Assembly: GCA_964492845.1 (NCBI GenBank) | Contig: CAZBMZ010000032.1 | Span: 12,090 to 76,089, forward strand | From: JADJPF01 sp964492845 | Lineage (GTDB): Bacteria > Acidobacteriota > Blastocatellia > Chloracidobacteriales > JADJPF01 | Length of the DNA stretch: 64,000 bases | Reading direction: 5' to 3' | Part shown: piece after piece, positions 34,777 through 44,896 of the stretch | How the letters are laid out: every line of letters starts with the position of its first letter | Numbering within the stretch: position 1 is the stretch's first letter | Position numbers and translations under genes: made by a program | The notes under the pieces: model-generated | The model's database searches: none | The model's input: the letters and a program-made list of their open reading frames with translations, nothing else | Told to the model about the DNA's origin: nothing

Positions 34777-35811
34777 ATGAAACGTTTATTAAAAATATTA
34801 ATTTTATCTTTATCCATATTGCTAGCAATTGTTGGAGGGACTCTTTTTTGGGGTTATAAACAGCTGGTTAAACCAAATAACCATAGTCAAGAAATAATTA
34901 CTATTGAAGCAGGAACGAGCCGACGAGCAATTATAGATTTGTTAGCAAAACAAGAAATTATTAGTAGTAGTTGGCCCCTGTTGGTTTACTTAAAGTTAAA
35001 TCCTGAAAAAAGTAAGTTACAAGCAGGTGATTATTTATTTGAGTCCCCTATTACCCCGTTAGAAGTAATAGCTAAATTAAACCAAGGTTTGGTAGTTACT
35101 CAACAAATAACTATTCCTGAAGGTTATGATAAATTTGACATAATCCAAGCCCTAACTGATGCTCAAATTGATAGTCAAAAAGAAATTGAAAAAGCAATTG
35201 CCAACACCGATTTGATAAAAGATTTAGATCCTGAAGCAAAAGATTTAGAAGGTTATTTATTTCCTGATACTTACACTTATACCCGTCAACAAAAAGCCCC
35301 TCAACTTATTGCTGCAATGGTAAGACGCTTTCGACAAACTTTAACACCTGAACGCCAAGAACGTATCAAAGCAAGGGGAATGACTTTGCATCAAGTAATA
35401 ACAATGGCATCTTTGGTGGAAAAAGAAGCAAAAATTAATGAGGAACGTCCAACAATTGCAACTGTTTTTTATAATCGACTTAAGCGGGAAATGAGATTAG
35501 ATTGTGACCCTACTTTTATTTATGGGGCTAAAGTAGCTAAAGAATGGGATGGACAAGTAAATAATCCTATACACCGTAAACGTGAATCACCTTATAACAC
35601 TTACTATATAACTGGACTTCCTATTGGCCCGATCGCTTCCCCTGGTGTGAAATCAATAGATGCAGCCCTTTATCCATCCGAGGTAGATTATTTATATTTT
35701 GTTGCTAATGGTATAGATGGTCATCATAATTTTTCACGTACTGAATCTGAGCATTTAACAGCAGTTGCTGCTTATCGTCGGCAAAAGAAACAACAAAATC
35801 AAGGTAACTAA
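34777..35811 (+). CDS. mltG: Endolytic murein transglycosylase MltG
   Basis: A 344-residue inner-membrane protein with one N-terminal helix (about 5-27), then a LysM-like segment (about 40-105). The YceG catalytic domain contains EGYLFPDTYTYTR, MASLVEKEAKINEERP (catalytic Glu) and VFYNRLKREMRLDCDPTFIYG. It cleaves nascent glycan strands to set their length. Translation is probably coupled to ruvX: only five bases separate the stop and start and no clear ribosome binding site is present. Complete, of usual length. Confidence 0.95.
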   Translation: MKRLLKILILSLSILLAIVGGTLFWGYKQLVKPNNHSQEIITIEAGTSRRAIIDLLAKQEIISSSWPLLVYLKLNPEKSKLQAGDYLFESPITPLEVIAKLNQGLVVTQQITIPEGYDKFDIIQALTDAQIDSQKEIEKAIANTDLIKDLDPEAKDLEGYLFPDTYTYTRQQKAPQLIAAMVRRFRQTLTPERQERIKARGMTLHQVITMASLVEKEAKINEERPTIATVFYNRLKREMRLDCDPTFIYGAKVAKEWDGQVNNPIHRKRESPYNTYYITGLPIGPIASPGVKSIDAALYPSEVDYLYFVANGIDGHHNFSRTESEHLTAVAAYRRQKKQQNQGN

Positions 35812-35938
35812 CTAAAGAAATTTTTAGTTAACAAAAAGCGATGATTAAAAAATTTGCTGCAATAGTAGTTAAATCGCTTTATAATCGAGCTACAAATAGA
35901 AAACATTAATCCTTAAGTATCTGCAAAAATAAATAATT

Positions 35939-37423
35939 ATGGAAACTTCTGCCGCAAATATTCAAGATTTAGTAAAACGTTATAATGATTATGCTAGACG
36001 TTTTAAGATAATTTATGCTTTAAGCAAACATTATTTTGGTCTAGGTATTCCATTAACTTCTGAAGAAAGCACTCCTCCAGCAGACTTAAACCAAGTTTAT
36101 GGTAAGCTTAATTTATTAAGAAAAATGATGGAGCAGCCAGACCCAAATCAAGTAACTGCTTTACTTACAGAAATAGATGGATCATTAAATAGTATTTGGC
36201 GATGGTTTGAAATAATTGACCGTAAACTTACCCCATTTTTGCTGCGTAATTATTGTGAAAAAAATAAAGAACTTCCTAATGAGCATTTACTTTTAATTTC
36301 TCAGTTTTTACTTAATAAAAGTGAAAGACTAGAAGTAGACCAAGGAAAAGTGGATTATTTACTTACACAATGTTTTTGTGTAGAAACTGATGGACTACCT
36401 AGATTAAAAGTAACTTCTGAACAAAGCTTAAAAGATGAAATATTAAAATTACTGCCAGAATATCTAAGATATGATCACCCAAGTCTAGCCGCCACTTTAA
36501 GCCAATGTGATGCTTTTATTCGTGAACTTATGGGAGTTAACTCTTTTGATGACTTAATTTCTGGTGATTATATTAATAAAGGCCGCAAGCTAAAAAATTC
36601 TTTTGGTACACATTTTTATAATGCTAATGTGTTAGCCAAATGTGTCCAAGTAAATACTGTTCTAAGACAAAAATTTGCCCAACTCTACAAAATAGAAAAT
36701 GAGAAAGTACGCCAATTTAGTCAACTCTTAATTAATACTGGTATGGATATGGTACAAACTGGTCAAGGTAGTGAAATTACGGCTGAAGGAGCTATGGAAT
36801 TTAGTTCTAAAAATGACCAAATGTTGCAGTCTGACTATGGAAATAATAGCGAACGACTACGTACTTTTCTGCATATTCGGGCAACTTTAGAAAAGACAAT
36901 TTCATTTTATGGATTAGATCCTCAATATTCCTCAGAACAAAAAATAGACCGAGATGCCTTAAATGAACAAAGATTAGGTAATAAAATATCTGAGCGATGT
37001 AATAAATTAAAGCAATTACTTAGTGGAGTTCCTCAAAATCCTAATGCTTCTGTGCAAATACTTGAACTAGAAAACTCTCGTCTAATAATCTCTTATTGGG
37101 AAAAAGAAGCATTACTAAATAGTAATAATCCTGATCCTGATATACGGCTTACTAATGATTTACTAGGGCGTTCTGCTGCAATTATAGCAGAAATAAACGA
37201 ATCCTATATAACTTACCGTACAGCCCAAGCAAGTTCTCCACCTCACTTATTAGATACTCAGCTAATGACTGTAAATTATTTTATTATGCAAGCTCATCAA
37301 ATAGCTGATGAACTAGAAAAATTAAGTAATCTTATGCACCAAAAAGGGAAATTAGAAAAAGCTTGTGATTTATCTGCTACTCGACATAAATTACTAGATA
37401 CTTGTTGGAAAATTAAAGTCTAA
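35939..37423 (+). CDS. Unknown large helical protein upstream of a histidine kinase
   Basis: A 494-residue protein, soluble and almost entirely helical by composition, with no signal peptide, membrane helix or recognisable catalytic motif. Two regions are rich in acidic and Gln residues and could form coiled coils. The ATG lacks a clear ribosome binding site. The gene ends 15 nt before a small soluble histidine kinase, whose own sensor is missing, so this protein could be its input or scaffold partner. That is inference from position only; the family is not recognised. Confidence 0.75.
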   Translation: METSAANIQDLVKRYNDYARRFKIIYALSKHYFGLGIPLTSEESTPPADLNQVYGKLNLLRKMMEQPDPNQVTALLTEIDGSLNSIWRWFEIIDRKLTPFLLRNYCEKNKELPNEHLLLISQFLLNKSERLEVDQGKVDYLLTQCFCVETDGLPRLKVTSEQSLKDEILKLLPEYLRYDHPSLAATLSQCDAFIRELMGVNSFDDLISGDYINKGRKLKNSFGTHFYNANVLAKCVQVNTVLRQKFAQLYKIENEKVRQFSQLLINTGMDMVQTGQGSEITAEGAMEFSSKNDQMLQSDYGNNSERLRTFLHIRATLEKTISFYGLDPQYSSEQKIDRDALNEQRLGNKISERCNKLKQLLSGVPQNPNASVQILELENSRLIISYWEKEALLNSNNPDPDIRLTNDLLGRSAAIIAEINESYITYRTAQASSPPHLLDTQLMTVNYFIMQAHQIADELEKLSNLMHQKGKLEKACDLSATRHKLLDTCWKIKV

Positions 37424-37438
37424 ACTATAGGAAAACAT

Positions 37439-38167
37439 ATGCAGCCAACTATAGAAGAATTACAGCAACAACTAGACCGATTACATACTATTCTAGCAAG
37501 CAATCAAAGGTTTTGGCTAACTGGTATGATGATGGGAAATTTTATCCATGACTTAAACAACCCTCTTACCTCAGTTAATGGCAATGTTGAGTTACTGCAA
37601 ATTAATCCTATAATGGCTGATCCAAAAATTAAAAAACGTATTGATACTATAAACAATGGAGTTAAACGATTATCAGAAAAACTACGAGAGTTACAGCTTT
37701 TTACTAAAACAACTTCGTCCGAAACATTGATTAATATTAATGATTTAGTAAAAGAGACAGTTCATGTTGCAGCATATTTACCTACACCAAATAGATTGCC
37801 AATTACACTAAATTTAGATTCTAGGTTATTGACCTTTACTGGTAATGCTTACAAACTAGCCCAAGCACTATTAATGATTATAGATAATGCTTTAGATAGT
37901 GTTATATCTATTGCCTCGCCAGAAATAACTATTAGCACTAGTCAAGACTTGACAGGAGAAATATTAATTAAGATTACTAATAATGGCCCAATGATTTCTA
38001 AAGAATTAGAAGAAAAGATTTTTGAACCATTTTTTTCTACTAAAACCAATTCTTTAGGAATGGGTTTAACTGTAGCTCGTGAAATGATTTTATCTAATTT
38101 AGGTAATCTTACTTTTACTAGTAATGAAGCACAAACAGAATTTATTATAACTTTACCTGTAAAATAG
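37439..38167 (+). CDS. Soluble sensor-less histidine kinase
   Basis: A 242-residue protein. A short N-terminal helix leads straight into a HisKA-like box, NFIHDLNNPLTSVNGNVELL (His37; the usual HE/D-LxNP variant is HDLNNP). The HATPase_c domain follows, with N box NALDSVISIA, F box FEPFFSTKT and G2 box GMGLTVAREM. No sensor, HAMP or membrane segment is present. It should autophosphorylate in the cytoplasm and needs an external input and a response regulator; none is adjacent except the unknown gene upstream (15-nt gap). AGGAAAA precedes the ATG. Confidence 0.9.
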   Translation: MQPTIEELQQQLDRLHTILASNQRFWLTGMMMGNFIHDLNNPLTSVNGNVELLQINPIMADPKIKKRIDTINNGVKRLSEKLRELQLFTKTTSSETLININDLVKETVHVAAYLPTPNRLPITLNLDSRLLTFTGNAYKLAQALLMIIDNALDSVISIASPEITISTSQDLTGEILIKITNNGPMISKELEEKIFEPFFSTKTNSLGMGLTVAREMILSNLGNLTFTSNEAQTEFIITLPVK

Positions 38168-38178
38168 CTTATAACTAG

Positions 38179-39156
38179 TTACTGTGCTAAATATAATGGA
38201 TCAATACCTTTATCTAAGCTAAAAGTTGCTCCAACTGCTCCAACAACACAAGTTTTGCGACTGAGTGAAGCTTGCTGACGAATACGATAAACAGCTTCTA
38301 ATCCTGTGCAATGCGCTCCAATAAAATTTTTAGTATTAAATTCTTTTAATTTCTTTGCTGTCCAATCAAGTTCTTGATCTGTAGCAGCAAAAAGATGAAA
38401 GCCTCCTATTGCCGCTAAAATAGAATCATTTTTAACTGATTTACGTGCATGCTCTAATGTATTAATAATACCTGCATGACCACAGCCGGAAATTACTACT
38501 AATCCATCAGATGTATTAATTACTAATGACAATTCTTCAGGAATATTATCATCTATAGTTCCTGTAGGAGAGATAGTTTTTCCTAAGCCACTAATATTTT
38601 TTTCTGGATGGATGCGTGGAATTGCTCCTGTAACCCAAATACCTGGAGCAATTTCTTTTGGTTTAGTATGTTCAATAAAAGTTCCACCTAAAGCTTTATA
38701 ACTAGTTTGAAGTTCTAGCATATCATTAACTTCTGTTCCAGATTTATTTGGTCGGCTCCAAAATATCCCTTTTCCAACATGTGCTTGAGAAAGTGCTTTA
38801 GGAGTTTCTTTCATATAAGCGCGTCTAAGTTCTAATAGGCCCCCTGTATGGTCTGAATGGTTATGACTTAAAATTATATCTTGAACATTTGCTAAATTTA
38901 CATCTAGCTCACGTGCATTTTTTAACACTGTATCGGGTAATGCCCCTGTATCAAAAAGTATTTTGTAATTATCTGCTGTTACAATTGCAGCAAATCCCCA
39001 TTCACCAATTCCAGAATCTGCAACCATAGTAGAAAGTATTTGTATGTTAAGCGTTTTGACCATATGATCACTTTTGTCTTTTTTAGCAGAGCTACAGACG
39101 TTGTTAGTAGTAAGAAATAGAAATGTTAAAAGCAAAGTTAAATAAATAAGTTTCAT
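38179..39156 (-). CDS. Secreted metallo-beta-lactamase-fold hydrolase (COG1237-like)
   Basis: A 325-residue protein with an N-terminal signal peptide (about 1-22). The binuclear metal motif is HNHSDH (His98, His100, Asp102, His103), followed by VISGCGHAGI and a final IGGFHLF. These three segments match the COG1237 group that includes the archaeal dihydropterin-related synthase. Export argues against a pterin pathway role, so the substrate is unknown. AAGGT precedes the ATG. It converges with the histidine kinase gene with only 11 bases between them. Confidence 0.85.
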   Translation of the reverse strand: MKLIYLTLLLTFLFLTTNNVCSSAKKDKSDHMVKTLNIQILSTMVADSGIGEWGFAAIVTADNYKILFDTGALPDTVLKNARELDVNLANVQDIILSHNHSDHTGGLLELRRAYMKETPKALSQAHVGKGIFWSRPNKSGTEVNDMLELQTSYKALGGTFIEHTKPKEIAPGIWVTGAIPRIHPEKNISGLGKTISPTGTIDDNIPEELSLVINTSDGLVVISGCGHAGIINTLEHARKSVKNDSILAAIGGFHLFAATDQELDWTAKKLKEFNTKNFIGAHCTGLEAVYRIRQQASLSRKTCVVGAVGATFSLDKGIDPLYLAQ

Positions 39157-39272
39157 ACTATACCTTTTAGATAATTAATTGATATTATTAATAGTTAGGT
39201 TACTAACAATTTTTAAAAAATAGCAGCTTTTTGTTTATAATAGTTCAGCTAGTAAATAAATGGAATGTAGGT

Positions 39273-39302
39273 TTGATATGTTTTCGATTGATCTGCTATA
39301 AC
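39273..39302 (+). promoter_or_regulatory. Extended -10 promoter of the GAF gene
   Basis: TTGATA (39273-39278), an 18-nt spacer and TATAAC (39297-39302), with TGC directly before the -10, form an extended -10 promoter. Inverted octamers AATGGAAT (near 39260) and ATTCCATT (near 39314) flank it and could form an operator. Confidence 0.55.
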
Positions 39303-39366
39303 AATAAACTTATTCCATTCTTATTAATCAATTAAAATTTAATATAAATCGGAGAAAGCGACAGTT

Positions 39367-40599
39367 ATGAGCAAATTTAACTTTCAAGGTTGGTATGAGC
39401 AAACTTTAGCTGAAAAAACCAGGTTAGAAGCAGAATTAGCGCGTGTTTCTAAGCTTTCTGAAGTTTTATCTTCTTTATCTACACCAGATAGAACACGTCG
39501 CTTGCAACAAACCAACGAACTTAGTTCGGTACTCTTAGATAAAGAGTTTGAACAACTTTCTACATTAAATAAAAAAATTCAAGTGTTGTATTTTCTAATA
39601 GATACCATTCGCAGCCTTTCCGCAGAAAGTAACCTTATTAAACGCCAAAATTTAATTTTAGAACGTGCGGCAGAGCTAGTAGATGCTGACCAAGGCGCGC
39701 TTTTTCTAGTAGATTCAGCTAATAATAATAGCTTAAAAGTTAGAGTAAAAGATCAAGAAAGATTAGAAACCCAAGAATTCCCCTCAAATGTTGGTTTAGC
39801 TGGATATGTTGCTACTAGTGGCAGAACCATAATGGTTTCAGATACTAGTAAAAATCAGCATTTTTACTCGGAAATAGATGAAAAACCTGTCTATAGAGTA
39901 AAAAATATGATTGCAACTCCTTTACGGGATGAATCAGGTAATACTATTGCTGTCATAGAAGTATTTAATAAAAATACTGGAAGTTTTACTTCTGAAGACG
40001 AATATTTATTGCAAGCTTTTGCTGCTCAAGCTGCAACAGTTCTAAATGATAAAATTGATGATGACTCTACCAGCTTTACTGTTAGTAAAACCATGTTGCT
40101 AATTATGAAAGCTCTAGCTAGTGGTTTAGATACAGATAATTTACTACAGTCTTTAATGAAGAAAACTTCTCAAGTAATGAATGCTGATCGTAGTACACTT
40201 TTCTTAATTGATTTTAGTAGCCGAGAGCTTTGGTCAAAAGTAGCTCAAGGAACAGGGATTAATGAGATTCGCTTCCCTATGGAACTAGGAATTGCAGGTT
40301 ATGTTGCAACTAAAGGCGAGCTAGTAAATATTCCTGAAGCTTATGAGGACGATCGTTTTAATAAAGACATTGATATTAAAACAGGTTATAGAACTAAAAC
40401 TATTCTTTGCGCTCCTATTAGAAATGATGTAGGAAAAATCATTGGAGTTTTACAAGTCTTAAATAAAGCTGAAGGTACATTTGATGATAAAGATGAACGT
40501 CTTATAAATGCTTTTACTACACAAGTAGGAAAAGTTCTAAAGAGTGCGCAGTTTTTAATCAACCTAATTACAATTATGGAACAAATGGGAGATAAATAA
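39367..40599 (+). CDS. Double-GAF-domain signalling protein
   Basis: A 410-residue soluble protein. A helical, probably coiled-coil N-terminus (about 10-75) is followed by GAF1 (about 85-215: DADQGALFLVD, NVGLAGYVATSGRTIMVSD). GAF2 follows (about 240-390: NADRSTLFLIDF, ELGIAGYVATKGELVNIPEA). There is no kinase, cyclase or phosphodiesterase output domain. GAF pairs bind cyclic nucleotides or other small ligands; this could be a stand-alone sensor acting on partner proteins. GGAGAAAG precedes the ATG. The gene is monocistronic. Confidence 0.88.
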   Translation: MSKFNFQGWYEQTLAEKTRLEAELARVSKLSEVLSSLSTPDRTRRLQQTNELSSVLLDKEFEQLSTLNKKIQVLYFLIDTIRSLSAESNLIKRQNLILERAAELVDADQGALFLVDSANNNSLKVRVKDQERLETQEFPSNVGLAGYVATSGRTIMVSDTSKNQHFYSEIDEKPVYRVKNMIATPLRDESGNTIAVIEVFNKNTGSFTSEDEYLLQAFAAQAATVLNDKIDDDSTSFTVSKTMLLIMKALASGLDTDNLLQSLMKKTSQVMNADRSTLFLIDFSSRELWSKVAQGTGINEIRFPMELGIAGYVATKGELVNIPEAYEDDRFNKDIDIKTGYRTKTILCAPIRNDVGKIIGVLQVLNKAEGTFDDKDERLINAFTTQVGKVLKSAQFLINLITIMEQMGDK

Positions 40600-40604
40600 A
40601 TAAT

Positions 40605-40636
40605 AGTAAAATTCCAAAAGTTTTAGTAATTTTACT
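40605..40636. terminator. Weak candidate bidirectional hairpin between convergent genes
   Basis: AGTAAAATT (40605-40613) and AATTTTACT (40628-40636) are exact 9-bp inverted copies around a 14-nt loop. They lie between the GAF gene (+) and the kinase-TPR gene (-). A clear T-run is missing, so the call is weak. Confidence 0.35.
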
Positions 40637-40645
40637 TTGGGCTAA

Positions 40646-43600
40646 TTATTTTAAGCCTTTTATTTGTTCTTCAGCTTCTCTAAGAACAGGTTCATACTCT
40701 AATTTCAAAAGGGGATTCTTTTTTATAGCTGTTTCTATCTTGTTAACAGCCTCTGTTAACAAAATAGATTGTTTATTTTTATCTGTTGATAATTTAGCTT
40801 CTAATAAGAAAAAAGCTCCTTGTATTGCAATAGTAAATGGATCAGAAGGATTAAATTCTAAAAATTTTTCAATCAAATTTAATCCAAAACTGATATCTTT
40901 ATTAGGATTTATTTTGTTATTTATCTGCCATTTAGCATAATTATAATAAAACTCCATTCCTACTTTATTAGTAGCATTATGTCTGGGATTTAGTATTAGA
41001 GTTTTATTAAGTAATTCTTGAGTTTTTAAGAAGTGTTTTTCTGGATTTAAGTTAAACTTAATTTGTTTTTGAGCTAAGGCTAACTCTATATTCATCCAAT
41101 AGGCATAGGTTTCTTGGTTTCCTGCTCCAGAGTTTATTAATAAAGATTTATCAATATATTGATGAGCATTATTTAATAGCTTTTCTATATCTTTATTTTC
41201 TTCTATTAAATACTTTATCTCCAACATATAAATATAGACTAAAGATTGATGGGCAATTAAATTTTTAGGCATTAAACTTAAACATTTATTTATATTTACT
41301 TCAGACTTTCTTAGCCAAGCAATAGGGTTTCTTTTTTGTCTATATTCATAATCAGCTTTAGACATAAAATCAATACCCATATTTAAATAACCTCTAGAAT
41401 ACTTAGGGTTTAATTCTAGTGCCTTTTGATAGTTACTCACAGATTCTTTTAAGAAAGCTTCTGGATCTATACCTTGTCCAATAGCATTATCTAGTTTAGA
41501 AGAATAGACAACAGCTAAATTGGCATAGTATTGAGCGCGAATAAATTCATTAGGTTGTAAAGTAATTGCTTTTTGATAGTTCTCAATGGCTTTCCCTAGA
41601 AGATGATTTGTTTTTTCACCAAATTCAGAAAGATAATTAGATAAGTATCTAGCTTTAATTGAATAGACATTAGCAATATTTGAGTAAACATTGCTTGCCT
41701 TGGAATCTATTTCTACAGATCGCCCAAAATAAAATAGTGCTTTTTCAAAAGCTAACTCAGGATCTAGTCCCTTGTTAATTTGGTAAGTAGCCATTTTTAT
41801 ATAAACACCTCCCGCCATGTTAAGAACCTTTGCATCTGCTACAGCTAAACTTTCGGCTTGTTTGGTTAGTTGAGCAACCTTTTCAAAGTTTTCGTTTGGA
41901 TCTAATCCTTTTTCAATTAAATTCTCTGTATGACGTAAATAGCTACGTATTAATGTGGCATAAGTATCACTGTTTTTAGGATCAATATCTAAGGCTTGTT
42001 TAGCTGCATTAATAGTATTATTAAATGCTTCTTGTCCATTTTGTCCTTGAATAAGTTTTGTTTCTAGGATGCGTAACCAACTATCACTTATACCTAAAAA
42101 AATATTGCTATCGCTACGAGCCACTTCTGCTGCTACTAAGTAAGATTCTTGGGCATTGGACAAATTCTTTAATGTTTTTTCATGATCGCTTTTTATAAAA
42201 GCTTCTGAACCAATTGCTAAATAAGAATCTGCCACTAATTTTTGTGCTTCATAAAACCAGGGTGCTTGAGTAAAAACATTATTAGCCTCTGCAATTGCTT
42301 CTAAATAGCGTTTTTCATAAAAATATATTAAAGCTTTAAGATAATTTGCTTTTTCTGCTGCAATTGGTTCACTCATTTTTAGATAAGATAAAGCAGGTTG
42401 TAAATATTTCTGCTCAACATCTTTACGCCGCGCTTCTTGTAAATCTTTGTTTTGGGTTCTTTCTACTTCCAATAAATTTTTCTGATATAAAGCTCCCAAA
42501 CAAGTCCCTAGTGCATAGGTAAGTTCTGGGTCACGATAGCCATAATCCCAAGCTTGTTGTAAATATTTATTGGCATTTTCATAATCTTGTAAGGAAAGAT
42601 ACCCGTAGCCAATAGCATATTGACTAATCCCTTGCCCTAATTTACCGGCTTGACTGCTTTCTACTAATAATTGTCCTATTTGAGATTTAATTACTTCTTT
42701 TTCTCGGTTTATATCATGCAAAGGTAAAGTTCTAGCAAATCTTAAAAATTCCTCTACCTCTTTGGCTTTACGCCCAAATTGATGAGCTAATCTAGCTCGC
42801 TCTTTTGCTTGCCAAGTAGCATTTAACCACATGCTGCCTAGCATAATTACTACACAAAAAATTACAAAAGAAAATGCTATAGATAATTTATTTCTATTAA
42901 AAAACTTTTCTGCTCTATAAAAAAATGTATTTTTATGAGCAATTACAGGAAAACCACTAATATAGCGGGTAATATCTGCGGCTAGTTGCTCGGCTGACAC
43001 ATAACGTCGGTTTGGCTCCTTACGTAGTGCCATCATCACAATATTATCTAAATCTCCGCTTAAGATACGCCGAAGTTGTTTAGGATCGCTATTTCTAGCT
43101 TTACTTAGTTTGTCGGCATCCATGAAAAATTTTTTTGTTGAAGTAGCTATTGGTTTAGTCACTTTAGCACTTGGTATTTCTGGATCTGTTTCACAAACAA
43201 TGCGTTCTGCTTCCATCAAAGAACATTCCCCTAAACGATAGGGACGATGTCCAGTTAAAAGCTCATAAAGCAAAACACCTAAAGAATAAATATCTGTTGC
43301 AATAGTTACTTTGTCACCGCGAATTTGCTCTGGACTAGCATATTCTGGAGTCATCAAGCGCATAAGCGTCATAGTTTGGTCAACTTCATGCAAGCAAAGC
43401 TCTGGATTAAGCAATTTTGCTATGCCAAAATCTAGTAGTTTAGGAGAACCTTCAGGAGTAACTAAAATATTGCTTGGCTTAATATCTCGATGAATCACTA
43501 AATTTTGATGAGCATATTGGATAGCTGAACAGACATCACAAAACAGTTTTAGTCTTTCAATTATAGAAAGCTGTTTTTCATCACAATATTCTAAAATCGG

Positions 43601-44101
43601 CTGACCATCGATATATTCCATTACCAAATAAGGAAAGTCATCTTCTGTTGTACCGCCGTCTAGCAATTTGGCAATGTTAGGGTGGTCTAAAGTAGCTAGA
43701 ATTTGACGTTCAGTTAAAAAGCGACGTAAAACAAAATCAACTTTTATGCCAGAAACTAGCTTTATTGCTACTTGTTTTTTATATTGGTCATCGGCTCGTG
43801 TAGCTAAATAAACAACTCCCATTCCTCCCCGTCCAAGTTCGCGTTCAACTTGATAGGGGCCTATTTTCTTTTCTACCCAAGTATTATCTATTGTAGCTAA
43901 AGCACTTCCTAAAGTTGCTTTATAAGCAGGTTCCTCAATAAAATCTCCTGCCGCTTCATGAGCTTGAATTAAGGCTTCTACCTCTTGACGAATAAAAGTA
44001 TTAGGGCAAGTTTTGGCTAAAAATTCTGCTCTTTTATTTGCTTCACAATCTAGTGCAGAATTAAAAATCTCTTTTACCTTATACCAGTCCGTTTGGTTCA
44101 T
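40646..44101 (-). CDS. Membrane Ser/Thr protein kinase with long C-terminal TPR region
   Basis: A 1151-residue protein. After a short N-terminal helical segment comes a kinase domain (about 75-385) with ELGRGGMGVVYLA, VAIKLVSG, HRDIKPSNILV, DFGIAKLL and TPEYASPEQIRG, so it should be catalytically complete. A single membrane helix (about 405-427) places the rest outside the cytoplasm. About 700 residues of TPR and Sel1-like helical repeats follow. Its ATG overlaps the stop of the upstream ECF sigma gene (ATGA), implying coupled translation. Acidobacterial and planctomycete Sig-70_X6 sigma factors are often paired with such kinases, which may control the sigma factor by phosphorylation. Confidence 0.9.
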   Translation of the reverse strand: MNQTDWYKVKEIFNSALDCEANKRAEFLAKTCPNTFIRQEVEALIQAHEAAGDFIEEPAYKATLGSALATIDNTWVEKKIGPYQVERELGRGGMGVVYLATRADDQYKKQVAIKLVSGIKVDFVLRRFLTERQILATLDHPNIAKLLDGGTTEDDFPYLVMEYIDGQPILEYCDEKQLSIIERLKLFCDVCSAIQYAHQNLVIHRDIKPSNILVTPEGSPKLLDFGIAKLLNPELCLHEVDQTMTLMRLMTPEYASPEQIRGDKVTIATDIYSLGVLLYELLTGHRPYRLGECSLMEAERIVCETDPEIPSAKVTKPIATSTKKFFMDADKLSKARNSDPKQLRRILSGDLDNIVMMALRKEPNRRYVSAEQLAADITRYISGFPVIAHKNTFFYRAEKFFNRNKLSIAFSFVIFCVVIMLGSMWLNATWQAKERARLAHQFGRKAKEVEEFLRFARTLPLHDINREKEVIKSQIGQLLVESSQAGKLGQGISQYAIGYGYLSLQDYENANKYLQQAWDYGYRDPELTYALGTCLGALYQKNLLEVERTQNKDLQEARRKDVEQKYLQPALSYLKMSEPIAAEKANYLKALIYFYEKRYLEAIAEANNVFTQAPWFYEAQKLVADSYLAIGSEAFIKSDHEKTLKNLSNAQESYLVAAEVARSDSNIFLGISDSWLRILETKLIQGQNGQEAFNNTINAAKQALDIDPKNSDTYATLIRSYLRHTENLIEKGLDPNENFEKVAQLTKQAESLAVADAKVLNMAGGVYIKMATYQINKGLDPELAFEKALFYFGRSVEIDSKASNVYSNIANVYSIKARYLSNYLSEFGEKTNHLLGKAIENYQKAITLQPNEFIRAQYYANLAVVYSSKLDNAIGQGIDPEAFLKESVSNYQKALELNPKYSRGYLNMGIDFMSKADYEYRQKRNPIAWLRKSEVNINKCLSLMPKNLIAHQSLVYIYMLEIKYLIEENKDIEKLLNNAHQYIDKSLLINSGAGNQETYAYWMNIELALAQKQIKFNLNPEKHFLKTQELLNKTLILNPRHNATNKVGMEFYYNYAKWQINNKINPNKDISFGLNLIEKFLEFNPSDPFTIAIQGAFFLLEAKLSTDKNKQSILLTEAVNKIETAIKKNPLLKLEYEPVLREAEEQIKGLK

Positions 44102-44670
44102 AGCTGTATTTTTTCTATAGTTTTATAAAGCCAAGCCCTAGCCATTACCCATTCCCTTTTTACTGTTGCTGGAGAAAGGTTTAAGATTTCGGCAGTTTCT
44201 TCTATGGTTAAACCACCAAAAAAGCGCATTTCAATAATTTGGCCTTGTCGAGCATCTATGTTTGATAACTCTGTTAGAGCTTGATCTAGGGCAAGAAGAT
44301 CTAAGTTTTTGCTATTTGTTTGAGCAACTAGATTTTCATCTAGTGTCAATAAAGTTCTATCTCCTCCACGTTTTGCAGTAGCTACACTGCGTGCATGATC
44401 TACCATAATTCGCCGCATCATTTTTGCTGCAATAGCAAAAAAATGAGCGCGATTTTGCCAAGATACGTTTTGATCTATTAATTTTAAGTATGCCTCATGT
44501 ACTAGGGCGGTTGCTTGTAGAGTATGACTAGATCTTTCACTCCTTAAAAAATGCCCTGCTAATCGGCGTAGTTCTTGATAAACAAGCGGGAGTAGTTCAT
44601 CTAAAGCGTCTTTATCTCCATTACTCCAATTAATCAACAAGTTAGTGATATTTTGCTCATTTGTTGCCAT
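44098..44670 (-). CDS. ECF sigma factor of the Sig-70_X6 type
   Basis: Start placed at ATG 44668-44670, where the family's usual short N-terminus begins; the open frame runs 22 codons further to a TTG. Neither has a clear ribosome binding site. 190 residues. The pattern HTLQATALVHEAYLKLIDQN and MMRRIMVDHARSVATAKRGG is diagnostic for this subfamily. Region 4 is IEMRFFGGLTIEETAEILNL plus SPATVKREWVMARAWL. There is no anti-sigma gene; the overlapping downstream kinase-TPR gene is the likely control partner. Confidence 0.92.
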   Translation of the reverse strand: MATNEQNITNLLINWSNGDKDALDELLPLVYQELRRLAGHFLRSERSSHTLQATALVHEAYLKLIDQNVSWQNRAHFFAIAAKMMRRIMVDHARSVATAKRGGDRTLLTLDENLVAQTNSKNLDLLALDQALTELSNIDARQGQIIEMRFFGGLTIEETAEILNLSPATVKREWVMARAWLYKTIEKIQL

Positions 44671-44896
44671 AAATTTTTGTGAGGAAAAACTAAGAATTGA
44701 TTTTGTCAAATAAGTATTTTTATTAAATATTAGCAACTTTGCAACTAAGAAGTTTAGATATCTTTTAGCTTAAAAAACAATTTCCTTATTTCGGAAAAAT
44801 CTTTCTAAAACTGGGAAAATTTTTGAGCCTTTTTTTTAACCCTTTGCGCGTAGTAGGGCAGAACAAATTAAATTATATTAAATGGAGTATTTTATT

